From Sipunculus nudus (Eukaryota; Annelida; Sipuncula; Golfingiida; Sipunculidae), in assembly GCA_026874595.1 (NCBI GenBank), contig CM049316.1, positions 52,647,676 to 52,711,675 on the forward strand: 64,000 bases of DNA, written 5' to 3'. How positions within the stretch are numbered: the first letter of the stretch is position 1; every line of letters begins with the position of its first letter. Made by a program: the position numbers and the translations under genes. The notes under the pieces are model-generated. The model made no database searches. It saw only the letters and a list, made by a program, of their open reading frames with translations, and was not told where the DNA came from. Below are positions 35,078-46,573 of the stretch, piece after piece.

Positions 35078-35560
35078 AGACTGTAGAAGTCGCCACCATT
35101 CTTGTGTAGAGAAAGCCATCGAAGATGTATTGACATGCAAAATTTCAGGCAGATACCTCAGACCACTCTTAGACTATGTGCACAGATGCATGAAACAACT
35201 GTAGGTGGCGCCACAAGTCTTGTATACATTTAAACTATCCGAGATGTATTGATATGCATATTTTCGGGCTGATATGTAAAATCAATCCTGAGAAATAAGC
35301 AGAAGCAATACTGTGCAAAATTTATCGTAGGTGACGCCACCAGTCTTGTATACGACCAAGCTATCTGAGATTTATACATATGCCAAATTTCAGGCTGATA
35401 TATTAAATCCCTCCTGAGAAATAAGCAGGGACATACACTAGGCAAAAATCATTGTAGGTGGCGACACCAGTCTTGTGTACGAGAAAGCCATCAAAGATGC
35501 ATGGACATGTCAAAATGTCAGGCCAATACATCAAACTTCTCATGAGTCAGGTGCACTTGG
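35078..35560. repeat. 125-bp tandem core, four units
   Basis: Units begin near 35085, 35203, 35330 and 35455 with GTGGCGCCAC-like boxes followed by AGTCTTGT, then a shared GAGATGTATTGATATGC-like stretch and CAGGCTGATAT. The box is related to that of the 340-bp core, so the two repeat types share a module. Confidence 0.75.
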
Positions 35561-36230
35561 TGACCAAGCTCAGGTGAGGAAGACCGTTCCCCTGAGTGAA
35601 CTGTAACAAATTGACAACTGCAGCTATTGCACTGAGTGAAATCTTGACCTGTACCTGGCTGCACAGAGTGAACATTTGACCTGTTGCCTAAACTGAAATA
35701 GTTGGTAGTCTACCAAGCTATTTATAGATACAGTCACAATCCTGGCCCGTTGGTAAATGTTTACAAATACTGAAAGACTTTGGCTAAAACGCACTTTTTA
35801 AGCTGACATATTCATAGGATTTTTTTAAATCAAAATATTTGGCTTCATTTACCAAAGCATCTCACAGTCCTTCATGTTAAAGGTTTAATAATTCTGCCAA
35901 AAATCAGTAAACTTGAACAAAGGCCATAAAAGAATCATTTTTATGCAATGTTACAGAAGATGAAACAACAGCCCAATTTTTTTAAAATTTCACAACTGTG
36001 ACCGCAACAGTTCTGAAGAACTAGCAAGGCCGATTTTTTTTTCATTTTTACATGGTAACGATGTTATATGTGCAGATAATGCACAATGTTTCATTTATTA
36101 TGGATTGAGTACTAACTTCTTGTTCTGCAGCCAATAACACTAAAACCGCATCAAAACGCCCGTAAGTTGCATAGGTAGGTCACAGTTTTTTGTATGCAAG
36201 AGTGAGAAGTTTATAGATAAACGGTTACGA
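35561..36230. other. Unique DNA between element ends
   Basis: Starts with CAGGTGAGGAAG, donor-like by chance. An AGGTCA half-site lies at about 36176. No gene seen. Confidence 0.45.
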
Positions 36231-36354
36231 TTTGTGCCTTGTTAACAGCCGGCCGGACAGACGGCCGCGGGGGGGGGGGGGGGGTGAAGGGTGACGACGA
36301 GGGTGATCACTTTCGCTTAAACAAGGGAACTGTGGGTCACTGCGCTCAACTGAA
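36225..36354 (+). mobile_element. Abutting 3' and 5' ends of family B-type elements
   Basis: GTTACGATTTGTGCC, TTGTTAACAG and a GGACAGACGG module with a G16 run (36269-36284) and GGTGATCAC form a 3' end. It is followed at once by AACAAGGGAACTGTGGGTCA and CGCTCAACTGAA, a 5' box. The order is therefore head to tail. Confidence 0.6.
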
Positions 36355-37739
36355 ATTGATTATGAGAATATATAATTCATATCATAAATTGAGAAATGTA
36401 CACAATACACACATTTGGAGTTGCCGGTGTACTTTTATAGGCTACATGAAAAATGCAAGAGCCTCTCATGATCAAATTATTGGTATTTCAACTAAGTGAA
36501 TGTAATATGCATGTCAATTATGAAAAAAGGATGATAGTGGAGATGAGTTGTTCAAAGTATAATAATACACATTGAATTTATTAACAGAAATAAGAGGGTG
36601 TTAAAAATTATAAAAATGTTCCATTTTCAAACTAGAATAAACCAAATTTGATAATCATGTTAAAAACGTCAATCCCGTAAACATTGCACTGTGCAACAAA
36701 TGTAAATTGTATCATGAATCCATTTAATTATGCAATCAGGAAAACTTGGAAATGAGCCTAAGCATGTATTCTAAACTATATAATTATCCCATTTATTAAT
36801 TCTTGAACATTCTTCCTGTGTTTACCAATAATTATTTAGTGTAATTACAGTTTTGTACTGCGTTTGTGTAATATTAGACTTTATTTTTATCAAAACCTTA
36901 TGTAGTAAAATCAATACTGAAGCCATACTTGATTAAAAATGAACTGTAAAAGTGTAGTTTGTTTAAAAACTCAATTGCAGATAGGGATCTCTGATACAGG
37001 CAAGTGTGGCATCATGGAATATAAATATAATGTATCTTAAAGATGTTTGGATAAAAGCAAGACATATACCTTAACATAAGAACATTAAAGAATGAAGTTA
37101 CAGAAACAGAAGGACCAAAAAATGCTACAGAAATAGGCAGATCAATGCAATCTATAATAGTTCACCGTGGTAATATTCAACTGGTGTCACTCAACTCCTC
37201 TGTGACAGCTTCCTTTGAATGCCTGATTTTAGTCTTCAAGTGTTGGGTTGATCCTTATGGGCCTCATTTTCCTTATTTTACATAAATCCTGAGGAACTTG
37301 ACATTATTTCACTTCCCATTATTTATGGCCGCGCCATCCATCAGAAACTATGCCAGTGAACCCGACCACATCATCTGCATGTCCATGGAAACCCCGTGGA
37401 CCTGTACATATAGAAAGAACCGGTAATATGCAAATATATATATCAATGGACCAAGGATAATGCAACAGAAACAGAAGGACACAGGGTGCACAGTGGCTAT
37501 TTTGAGTCTAAAGATTCAGTGAATGCTGCTTGTGGCTAAGTCGATATGCCTATGATCTGAAGAACTAGCTGGGCCGACTTCCTTCATTATTACATGGTAA
37601 CGATGTAATATATGTGCAGATAATGCACAATGTTTAATTTTGTTTTGGATTGAGTACTGCAAACATAAATAAATTCTTATTAAGAAGCAACATGCACATG
37701 GTTCCCCTGTGAAGCCCATGCATCAACTTTATATTATGT
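36355..37739. other. Family B interior and unique DNA
   Basis: 36440-36600 resembles 40500-40680 (shared AGTGGAGATGAG and TAATTCACATTTAAT-like stretches), so it is family B interior. The rest is AT-rich and holds nothing I can assign. Confidence 0.45.
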
Positions 37740-37825
37740 TGTTGCCTTTATGTTCGAAAGGGTTATAGTATCCAGATATTCGCGAATGGGAAATAATCAC
37801 GAATTTGGCATCCTCTTTTACATGT
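37740..37825 (+). mobile_element. Fragment of CpG-rich MITE family A
   Basis: GATATTCGCGAATGGGAAAT and AATCACGAATTTGGCATCCTC align with the left subterminal region of the element at 15446. No opposite end is present. Confidence 0.5.
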
Positions 37826-37914
37826 CACTTTCAACTAAAAATAATGAGGAAAGACTAGAAGACTGACATGGTTTGGCACGAAAGGTTTGGCTTAAAATGC
37901 GCGCACGCACAATC

Positions 37915-38131
37915 TTTTTAAAGAAGTGGGTCCTGTGACCTTGACCCCAAAATCAAAAGCTTAAAATTTTAGTCAAATCCATCTTTAGTGGTGTGCAATA
38001 TATGTCAAGTTTGAAATGCATAAATCAATCCAAACTGGAGTTATCCGTAAACGAATTTGTTACGGACAAACGGACGGACAGGGTGATTACAACAGGATAG
38101 CAGGTTATTCAGGCGGGGCCCAAATAATTAA
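37915..38131 (+). mobile_element. 3' part of a third tandem-core-type element
   Basis: Contains GTGACCTTGACCCC, then a CGGACAAACGGACGGACAGG module and the end GGCGGGGCCCAAATAATTA. The end is comparable in layout to the GGCGGGGGCATAA end of the pearl-like elements. TGACCTTGA (37936-37944) is the complement of TCAAGGTCA, an ERR/SF1-type monomer site. Confidence 0.5.
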
Positions 38132-38282
38132 TATATATATACGATAAAAACGCCTTGAGAAAACCATCGGAATTTTAAGATTGTTATTGTTAAATTCTTA
38201 ATTATTGCCAGATGTGAGAAATGTCATACTTTTTTTTAAATTGAATTTTTGCTTTAAATTTTAAAATTAAATTTTCAGATTA

Positions 38283-38327
<45 letters not shown>

Positions 38328-38868
38328 GAGATCTAATAAGGGATATTCTGATGATTCAAAATATGTATATATCATTGGGGATTAAAGTTATATTGAGGTA
38401 TCATTATTGTCCAAATGTTCCTATGTACCCTAAAACTAAAATTTAAAATTATTGATTCAATAAAAAATTTTTAATTTCATTTTTCAACAAGTAAGATACA
38501 CAGTTCAGGAAAAAAAAGTTTTTCTGATATTGTCACGTAGATTAACATTAGTTCACTAGAAAGTGGATTGCTTTAACTAGAAGCTTAAAAAATGTTCTTT
38601 TTCAAAACATTTAAAATGTCACAAAATCATGTGAAAAGGAGTGAAAAGTTCAAAAATATGTATACCATCAGAAAGATCACTTTACCAGGTTTAATATAAT
38701 GTATACTTTATGGGGTCTAATATGAATTAAAAAAAAAGTTTTGGAGTTATTTTAGATAATGGGGGTTTGAACAACAATAATGCCTTAAAATATTTAAAAT
38801 ATATTTTAAAGCTAATGTGAAAAAGGTAATTTGACGATACTTATACCTTAATATTATTCTCATACCAA
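38132..38868. other. AT-rich DNA with (AC)n(AT)n tract
   Basis: Microsatellite at about 38284-38327; the rest is AT-rich unique sequence lying just 3' of the candidate terminal exon on the minus strand. No perfect AATAAA was found on the minus strand close to the stop. Confidence 0.5.
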
Positions 38869-39081
38869 TCAAGTAACTTTAGGGTCAACGTTGTTTAAAA
38901 GTCCTCCTGCAGCCACCAGCCTCTGTCGAGGACTCAAAGCCGGAAGACCGTTAGATACAATCTCAGCCAAGGCGGTGAGATTTTTCATGGTCGGACCCCA
39001 CAAGCGAGTGCGCCTTCCAGCAATGGGGACGATTTCAAAGCCAGGGCCGCAGGTGCAGTAGTCACTGGGACTGGATAACGG
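38869..39081 (-). CDS. Candidate terminal exon, 70 codons
   Basis: On the minus strand a pyrimidine-rich acceptor (ctttatatcctgctcag) precedes 213 nt open to a TGA at 38869-38871. Codon composition is markedly gene-like compared with flanking AT-rich DNA. The peptide includes PSDYCTCGPGFEIVPIAGRR, then MKNLTALAEIV and SPRQRLVAAGGLLNN. I do not recognise a family. It lies between repeats (a family B 5' box starts at 39192). It may be the last exon of a host gene whose upstream exons lie to the right, or part of an unrecognised mobile element. Confidence 0.5.
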   Translation of the reverse strand, partial: PLSSPSDYCTCGPGFEIVPIAGRRTRLWGPTMKNLTALAEIVSNGLPALSPRQRLVAAGGLLNNVDPKVT

Positions 39082-39191
39082 CTGAGCAGGATATAAAGTC
39101 AGAGGAAGCGTGTGATACTATCCTTTCATGTAGTCCGAAACTGGAATGGAATTCTGCAGACGCACATATACTTAAAGTTAAGCTAGCATTA

Positions 39192-40680
39192 AACAAGGGA
39201 CCCATGGGTCACAGCGCTCAGCTGAAGTTAGTAAAATTTGTAGCAAATGCAACATGTACTTACTTCTATTTTTTATATACAGTCAAGCCCACTTTGTGTC
39301 ATATCGGTTAATAGAAAATCCCGTTTATTGTCACATAAATCTGAAATCCCAACCAATTTCCTATATAAACAATGGTAAATCTGACCGTTTAATATCATGA
39401 AATATTGTCATAATCCCGTTTATTGTCATGCTTGTAACCCTTGACAGTGATACCAGTTCGCAGTTAATAACACATCAAACGCCGACACGGCGATCAACGA
39501 GGCCAAGAGCCTAAAATCGGTCAGGCATATCAAACGATCGCATCTCCCGCCAGTGTGCGGCAGGCAAGTGCAGTGATGCATGCGGGTCACACCCGTCACT
39601 TAGCTAATTAACATCTTAATATATCACGGTAATCCAGATCACTGCGTTTCTTCGAAGATTAACAAGGGCGATGTTTACATATCATACATAATTAACTCCT
39701 GGCCTTTGAAAAGCCGCGGTTTACACCTCAATGACATTTCTCTGAGATGATATGAAACACAAGCTCTAAACGTTGCTTACGACTGGAAATCCCCTTTAAG
39801 GGTCATTGGAAAACTGGAGGATTTGTGAGCACTGGAGGAGATACCCGGTCAAAAACCTCAATCGCGGGAAACTTTAGAAAGTTGACAATGGCATGACGAT
39901 GTCCGCTCCCTGAACAGTCCTATCATAAAGACGATCATGGAAGTTTAAGTCATCGATAAGATATCCGGAAAATAAGGCGCAATAGTCGGGGAAAGAATTA
40001 TTTAGTGAAATAATTTGTTATAAATAACGTTATAACCATGCCGCATATTTCCAGACATTTTACCTCATGATCCAGACGCTACGTCTCTTTCTGTTGTCAA
40101 GTCGGATTTTTGCCAGTTATTGCGGCATGCGGCACAAAACTTAGAGGAAATAAATTGTCAGTTGTGCATAAACGTCATTTGATATGCCGTTGTGCAATGA
40201 AAATATTCATAAACGTTTCTTTTTTTCTGTTTATTGATGACATATTTAATATCATTTGAGCCATAACGCTTCTTTTATGACTCAAAAGGACATCGATGTT
40301 GAAGCCCGGATAATGTCACATCCCGGTTATTATCATAATGTATGCATGCACCAGCGATATGACAATAAGCGGGCTCTACTGTATTAGCATTTGAAAAGCT
40401 AAGAGGAAGTGGCCCTGCCATTTGGTGATCATCAAATACTATATTATAAATATATGAATGCAAGACAAGTACTGTGCATTTTTATGGATTAAATCAAAGC
40501 AGCAGAAGCCTCTAATGATCAATATTTGTCAAAGTATCAGTATTTAAACTATGTGACAGTTATATGTGTTTAAAATACACTATGGAAATATATGAAACCC
40601 TGTAAAATATAGAATAAGAAAGAAAGTGGAGATGAGCTTAGTATAATAATTCACATTTAATTTGTTAACTGAAGTAAAAC
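39192..40680 (+). mobile_element. Family B copy split by a TA-flanked transposon
   Basis: The 5' box ACAAGGGACCCATGGGTCA with GCTCAGCTGA lies at 39192-39232. Interior continues at 40384 with TTAGCATTTGAAAAGCTAAG and runs to about 40680, matching 48857-48920 and, further on, 36440-36600. The element at 39280-40381 interrupts it. Confidence 0.7.
39280..40381. mobile_element. 1.1-kb TA-flanked DNA transposon (pogo/Tc1-like), non-autonomous
   Basis: Left end CAGTCAAGCCCACTTTGTG then TCATATCG; right end is the inverse of CAGTAGAGCCCGCTTATTG then TCATATCG. TA lies on both sides (39278-39279 and 40382-40383). CCCGTTTATTGTCA-type motifs repeat subterminally. The CpG-containing interior (39480-39620) is open for about 50 codons on minus without a recognisable DDE domain. 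A related uninterrupted site exists at about 48850, confirming the insertion. Confidence 0.8.
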
Positions 40681-41293
40681 TTAAAGTTTACATTTTCAAA
40701 TGAGCATAAACTAAATCTAATAAGTAAATAATGTACTCTTGTGTTTCCTGATTGAATGTATACCAGTGTAATGCATAGCAAGGCCTAGCACGCCTTAAGA
40801 GATCTGAATGAAATGTTACAAAATATACACCAAATCTCGAGTTATATTTCAATATTATTTTTTAAGGATTTCATATAGAACATCAACCTAACTAATAATT
40901 CAGGAGAAAATAAATACAAAACATTTGAATCATGGTTAAAAGTACCTCCTCTCATCGATTTAATGTATCATTTTTAAGATTTAACATATTACAATTTACA
41001 GCTGTATACTTAATATATACCTTGCTGAACACATTTACAAGGTAATTTAATTCTACACATAACGAAAAAAAGACTGTTAATGACTAGTTGTCTTAATGCC
41101 ATTATTAAACCTTAAAATGTACCAAGGAGCACTTTTGTTAGAATCTAATATTTTATCATACAAACCCTTTTAAAATTTAATCAATCATTATAAATTTTCA
41201 ATATGCAGAGCATGAAATTGCAAACCTGAAAATTTATTTTGTTATAAAAATTTATCAACAGTATTGAAAAAAAATATGAATTTTATTTAGTTT
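40681..41293. other. AT-rich unique DNA
   Basis: No gene or clear repeat seen. Confidence 0.5.
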
Positions 41294-41960
41294 TTACATA
41301 ATAATTTTAATTCCATCTCTCTGTCCTTTATCAGGGCACAAATCATAACTATTAGACCCATGAAGTTCACACTTCAAATGCAGACAGGTCTTGCTAAAAA
41401 TCAGGTCACTGTGACCTATATTTTCGGCCGTGGTGTGTGTGTGTGGGGGGGGGGGGGGGGACTGGCATTTGAGTACCACAGCAGAATAGGTTTCTCAATA
41501 ACAGCTTGATGGATTGCCATGAAATTTGGAATACTATACTTGATCTTGGAGTGAACAAGAGGCAGGACCTTCCTTTAGTTTTTTCTAGTTTTTTTTTTTT
41601 TTGCATTTTCACTTGTGTTTTAAGAGATCCACAGTTACAGCCATTGATGTTAACTTCATCAGGGAACAATTCATAACCATAACGCCCAGGTAGTTCAAAC
41701 TTCCCATGCTGACAGGTCCTGATAGGTCCACTGAGGAGAAACAACATCTCCATCCTTCACAGCAAAGTATGTCTTTGGATGTCTAAAAATGCAAAAATTC
41801 ATACAAAAGGCCAGATTTCTCTGGACTATCTAGATTAACTGTCATGAAAGTTGGGATACTAAATGCTCCAGAGGAATCTGAAGTGTTGCAGAAGTGGTGC
41901 TAATAGATATTCTGAGGAAATAAAAAATAAATCACTCTGACCTATGTTCTCTAAGTTATG
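41294..41960. repeat. Decayed tandem repeat of about 330 bp, two-plus units
   Basis: TCAGGGCACAAATCATAACT with TTCACACTTCAAATGCAGACAGGTC (41331 onward, split here) recurs at 41659 with substitutions. ATGAAATTTGGAATACTA near 41520 recurs near 41843, and GACCTATNTTCT recurs near 41412 and 41940. It includes a (GT)nG16 tract at 41433-41460. Confidence 0.65.
41403..41417. promoter_or_regulatory. Perfect palindromic ERE-type site
   Basis: AGGTCACTGTGACCT is a perfect inverted repeat of AGGTCA with a 3-bp spacer. Its complement, AGGTCACAGTGACCT, is the classical vitellogenin estrogen response element. It lies in the decayed 330-bp repeat; in the next unit the site is GTCACTCTGACCT. Function in this organism is unknown. 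Confidence 0.6.
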
Positions 41961-43032
41961 GTGCAAAAAGAAGTGTTTCAACGTATTAAAAGTAAAGACT
42001 CCAGTCAGAGAAAATCCATACAAAAGATCAAATTTCACAGGAACATCAGAAATGAAGAAGGGACTTCACTTTTTACACACATTGCCCTTGTACTGCTAGC
42101 AGAGGCCAATTCCTACCAAACATCTATCAACACAGGCTTGCTGTTTATTACTGCTGCATTTCAATAAAATGATATAATATTAAGATGACCACTGTACAAG
42201 ATGCAAGGTCACTATTTTGTTGTGAGGCTTATTTGCATAGCCAGTCTTTAACAATTCCAGTGCTCTATGCTCCAAACCTCAATTTCACTCTGCATATTAG
42301 TTTCCAGATGGCATTTCCAATCATGCAGATAAGACATATATGGGGATGGACACATATATTTGCCAAAAGCTGGCCCTCTGGCTACTGCTGTACTTAACTC
42401 ATGCATAGCTGGGTGTTATCACAGCTGAAGGGTGAGTTATAAAGGTTGAATTAGTCACCCATATATCATATTAGTTTCACACACACACACACACACAAAA
42501 CACACACAAGTGTGTGTGAGTGTAGGTGCAGCCAGAGTTCTGAAATCACCATATACATTGGCAAATTCATGAGTATAGCCATATCTGTAAAGTGGAATTT
42601 TTTTGGTATCTGTTGGTATCTGTAGCCATGTCTAGAGAAGTAGAAACACAGCTTAATGTTGCTGTTTTTTTATCCATATAAAATATTGCAAGGCCTACTT
42701 ATACTAAGACACATGACATCATATTATTTCCCAGTATATAAATAATCAGAGACTAAATAAACAGGAAACATCTCAAGACCACAAAAAAGATTAACAGTGA
42801 GAAAGTGCTCATTTTTACAGCATCTGTTTACATTTTTTATTTTTTCAATACAAGACATTTTGCATATCATAGATTAGCCTTGTCCAAAAAATATGCACAT
42901 GCAGAAATTACAATTATATGTACTATACATTTTCATGCATTACACATTTATTTGTAGCCAATTCTACCATTTCTTTATTATTACAATGCATGCCCCCTAC
43001 ACTGTGGTTTAAAAATTTTTTTTCCACTGCAA
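41961..43032. other. Unique DNA with (AC)n/(TG)n inverted tract
   Basis: An (AC)n tract at about 42479-42509 is followed at once by (TG)n, forming an inverted repeat. A perfect octamer ATTTGCAT occurs at about 42231. No gene is supported. Confidence 0.5.
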
Positions 43033-43251
43033 GAATTGTACAGGAATGTCCAAAAACTGTTTTACTGTGCAAAAAAATGCTGCTTACAGAATCCCAACTG
43101 TTACTGCCACAGGTGTCAAGAACAAGTGAAAACAAATACGCCTTATATATCAAGAGCTCATTTCTGCAGCCTAGGGTCAAATGAAACTGTAATGATTGAG
43201 ATTGATACATGTGTCTGGGACTGCGGTGAAAATCAATGTAAACTGGTTTAG
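43033..43251 (+). CDS. Possible cysteine-rich terminal exon
   Basis: A T8CC-rich acceptor region (ends tgcaag at 43033 or tgtacag at 43042) precedes an open plus frame to TAG at 43251. About 70 codons contain ten cysteines: FYCAKKCCLQNPNCYCHRC, then a gap, then DTCVWDCGENQC. This density suggests a secreted disulphide-rich protein, but I cannot match a family and no signal-peptide exon was found upstream. The antisense strand is also open for 123 codons, which weakens the case. Confidence 0.3.
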   Translation, partial: ELYRNVQKLFYCAKKCCLQNPNCYCHRCQEQVKTNTPYISRAHFCSLGSNETVMIEIDTCVWDCGENQCKLV

Positions 43252-43807
43252 TTTCAGGCCACTTTAGCCCAAGTCTCTCTGGCGGACTGACCATGTCTTG
43301 TTAGCTGACTGGCACAAGCTGTTGCATTCTACACCAAGTTATTATAGTGTGAGCGCCACTTAGCCTCAAATGGATGGGGTCTGAGGCTGATCAGTTGCTA
43401 CTCCATATTGGTCTATTGCACTTTTAGCAAGTCATGCCGACTTGTTTTAAAAGCTTGGGCAGCCATGACTGAGACTTATTGCACAGCTTCAGTTCCTCAG
43501 AGAGTTCTAATTTGTCAACAGGCCCACACAAAATGTCAGTCTTTAATACAGCATTATACCTGCAAAGAAAAAAAACGAAACATGTCTATTGAAAGTTTAA
43601 ATGATATAGTATGAAATGCTTTCTACTCAAACAATATGAATTCAATATTTTTTTTTTTTCAGCATGAGGCATGAAAGTCCTGAAATTAACAATATTTTTT
43701 TATGCAAGTTAATATTTCAAAATCATCAGAATAATTAAAGGAACACAAATAAGAAATGACATGCCCTAGATTTATAATAGATAATCATTACAGCTTTATA
43801 TAATAAT
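43252..43807. other. Unique complex DNA
   Basis: Repeat-free and moderately GC-rich to about 43520; no gene supported. Confidence 0.4.
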
Positions 43808-44050
43808 GGGGCCTGGACAGCTGAGTGGTAAAACGCTTGGCTCTATCCACTGGCGACCCGGGTTCGATCCCCGGCATGGCTATGAGAATGGGTTGTAGTT
43901 GCCCGTCCAAGGCCGGTGGTTTTCTCCGGGTACTCCGGTTTCCTCCACCCCTGCAGACTACCGAACGCCATCACTGGAGCCATGGAGAGTGCCTCGATTA
44001 GTTATAACTATTTGTACAATCCATGTAAAATAAAAAATAAATAAGTTTAT
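43808..44050 (+). mobile_element. tRNA-headed SINE, copy 2 (full central domain)
   Basis: The tRNA-like head has an A-box region TGGACAGCTGAGTGG and a B box GGTTCGATCCC (about 43860). The central domain CTCCGGGTACTCCGGTTTCC resembles cores shared by metazoan SINE superfamilies. The tail TGTACAATCCATGTAAAATAA is the same as in the copy at 3632. An imperfect 12-bp direct repeat may flank it (43797-43808, 44055-44066). Same orientation as copy 1. Confidence 0.85.
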
Positions 44051-44285
44051 ATTATATATAATGATGGACCAGTTTTGTGCCCTGTAAAAGCAACTGATGT
44101 ATCTCCTGTAATGCATATACAGTGGCATTCTATGTCAAATTGTTAATTTTTACCCATTTTTAACCCATTTTCATATACCCATATCCTCCAGTAAAATGTT
44201 TATATCTAATGCTGTGAATGAAACACTTCTTAATATAAAACTGTTTACTTTACTTGTATTATCATTGAACATTGGATAATAAATT

Positions 44286-44933
44286 TGCTCTAGTGATTAG
44301 GCTGTCCTGTTTGTCCTAACTGAATGTCTCTAGTGATTAGGCTGTCCTGTTTGTCCTAACTGAATGTCTCTAGTGATTAGACTGTCCTGTTTGTCCTAAC
44401 TGAATGTCTCTAGTGATTAGGCTGTCCTGTTTGTCTTAACTGAATGTCTCTAGTGGTTAGACTGTCCTGTTTGTCCTAACTGAATGTCTCTAGTGGTTAG
44501 GCTGACCTGTTTGTCCCAACTGAATGTCTCTAGTGGTTAGGCTGTCCTGTTTGTCCTAACTGAATGTCTCTAGTGATTAGGCTGACCTGTTTGTCCTAAC
44601 TGAATGTCTCTAGTGATTAGACTGACCTGTTTGTCCTAACTGAATGTCTCTAGTGGTTAGGCTGACCTGTTTGTCCTAACTGAATGTCTCCAGTTATTAG
44701 GCTGACCTGTTTGTCCTAACTGAATGTCACTAGTGATTAGACTGTACTGTTTGTCCTAACTGAATGTCTCCAGTGATTTGGCCGTTCTGTTTTTGTCTTA
44801 ACTGAATGTCTCTAGTGATTAGGCTGTCCTGTTTGTCCTAACTGAATGTCTCTAGTGATTAGGCTGTCCTGTTTGTCCTAACTGAATGTCTCTAGTGATT
44901 AGGCTGTCCTGTTTGTCCTAACTGAATGTCTCT
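44286..44933. repeat. 40-bp minisatellite, about 16 copies
   Basis: CTCTAGTGATTAGGCTGTCC then TGTTTGTCCTAACTGAATGT recurs every 40 bp, with variants such as ggTtag, gctgAcc and one unit with an insertion near 44790. Confidence 0.95.
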
Positions 44934-46573
44934 TGACTGTTCACATGAAGCGATAAACACTCAGTTGTCATTACCAGCAGTAAAAGATTTCCTGACTTTT
45001 AACTGACCTTCATTTTGTTTTCAAGCTTGAAAAAACATTTAAAACGTAAGATTCAGTCTTTACATTGAATATTAAACTTTGATTGACTAAATGCTGGCTC
45101 TTAAAACAAGGGATGGTAAATCCTTTCAATCTGATTATCACAGCCATCTGGTAATTCCATGATGATCATAGAATTCAATGACTTCTAAAATTCCCCGACC
45201 TTTTACAATTCTTTCCTTGACTTTTGCCTGCTGACAATCTAACTGTAGCTGTTACTCCTAATTGTAATACAGCATATACTGAAACCATTAGATAATTTAA
45301 TATTATGATAATATTACTACTGCACATCTGTAAAATAAAATACTTATAATATTTTTAAAACAATTGTTCTGATCATGTACCGATCAGTACTGCAAAATAA
45401 CATATAAACTAAATAACAATATTACAGAATAATAATATATAAACTACTATAAAGGTACACAAGCACATGTTTGGATGACGATCAAAGGAACTTTATAACA
45501 TAACTTTTATATGTTTCAGTGTGCCATTTTCCTTAGTTATCACTTGTGGCATTTACTGTGTAGCCTAGATGTCTGCATGGCTATACTCTTTTCACGGAGT
45601 GTTACATTTCTTTCACAGAGACCTGACAAAAACTTTGAATCAGACTTCTGCTAGAGTCTACATTTTCCAGGTTGCACTTAGAAGTATGACATTTATGGGT
45701 ATGACTTACATAAGGAACCATTATTATCTTCATATAAATACATTTACAGCCCTGTGATATGGATGGCACCTTGAATGTAGAAGCTGACTAAAACTAATGG
45801 TGGCAGTGTGACCCTGAAAATGTTACTATGGAGCATCATGGATTTATTTTTACTCTACATGGAATTGGGCTTAACTCAGAATAAGGAGAAATCCCAGTTG
45901 ATCTCTGTTAAGAACTACACATTAGACAACAAAGTAAACCGAACCACTTATACAAGGATGTATGGAGTTAATTAAAACATATTTACATGTATGTTATTGT
46001 ATATTGCTATGGTTAAGGTTTTTTTCTATCATGGAACATATGTCACCAACTGTTTAAAATGCAGATGATTTTGTGACAGATGGCTATCAAATTTATTTTA
46101 TATGACATAGAAATAATTCAGGTACATCATTTACCTAGTAGTGTACAGAAAGAGTTCATCAGATGGGTTCAAGTGCAGGTTCAAATTTACCTTGAAGTTG
46201 AATTGTCTTTGGATTTATTAATCATTGTCTCTTTATGCAAGTCTTGAAATCAACAAAAACAAGACAAGATATATATGCTATAAAAACTATGCAACATAAA
46301 AAAAAACCCATAAATTTTATCACATTGTTTTCTAATATCATAAGCACCAATGAGTGAAGTAAAATTTCCTAGATGTTCTAGACACCTGTAGATATACTGG
46401 TCACACATTATTTAAATGAAAACAAAACAAACATAAATAATGCATAACACTTTGAAAAATCTGAAGGAGTTAGATAATTTGTTTTTCTCACTGTGACATA
46501 TGGAAATAATCACTTTAGACTTGACACTCGGTGGGTCAAGCAGACATTAATGAATCGAAATAAGTTGTTGAAA
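44934..46573. other. AT-rich unique DNA, no established gene
   Basis: A 42-nt open segment on minus (45710-45751) sits between a cacag acceptor and a GTAAGTC donor. Another lies at 46193-46243 before GTAAAT. Both are compatible with chance. Nothing else seen. Confidence 0.4.

Noticed and set aside
42923-43294. 123-codon minus frame
   Set aside because: Overlaps the more cysteine-structured plus frame, has no splice support and no motif.
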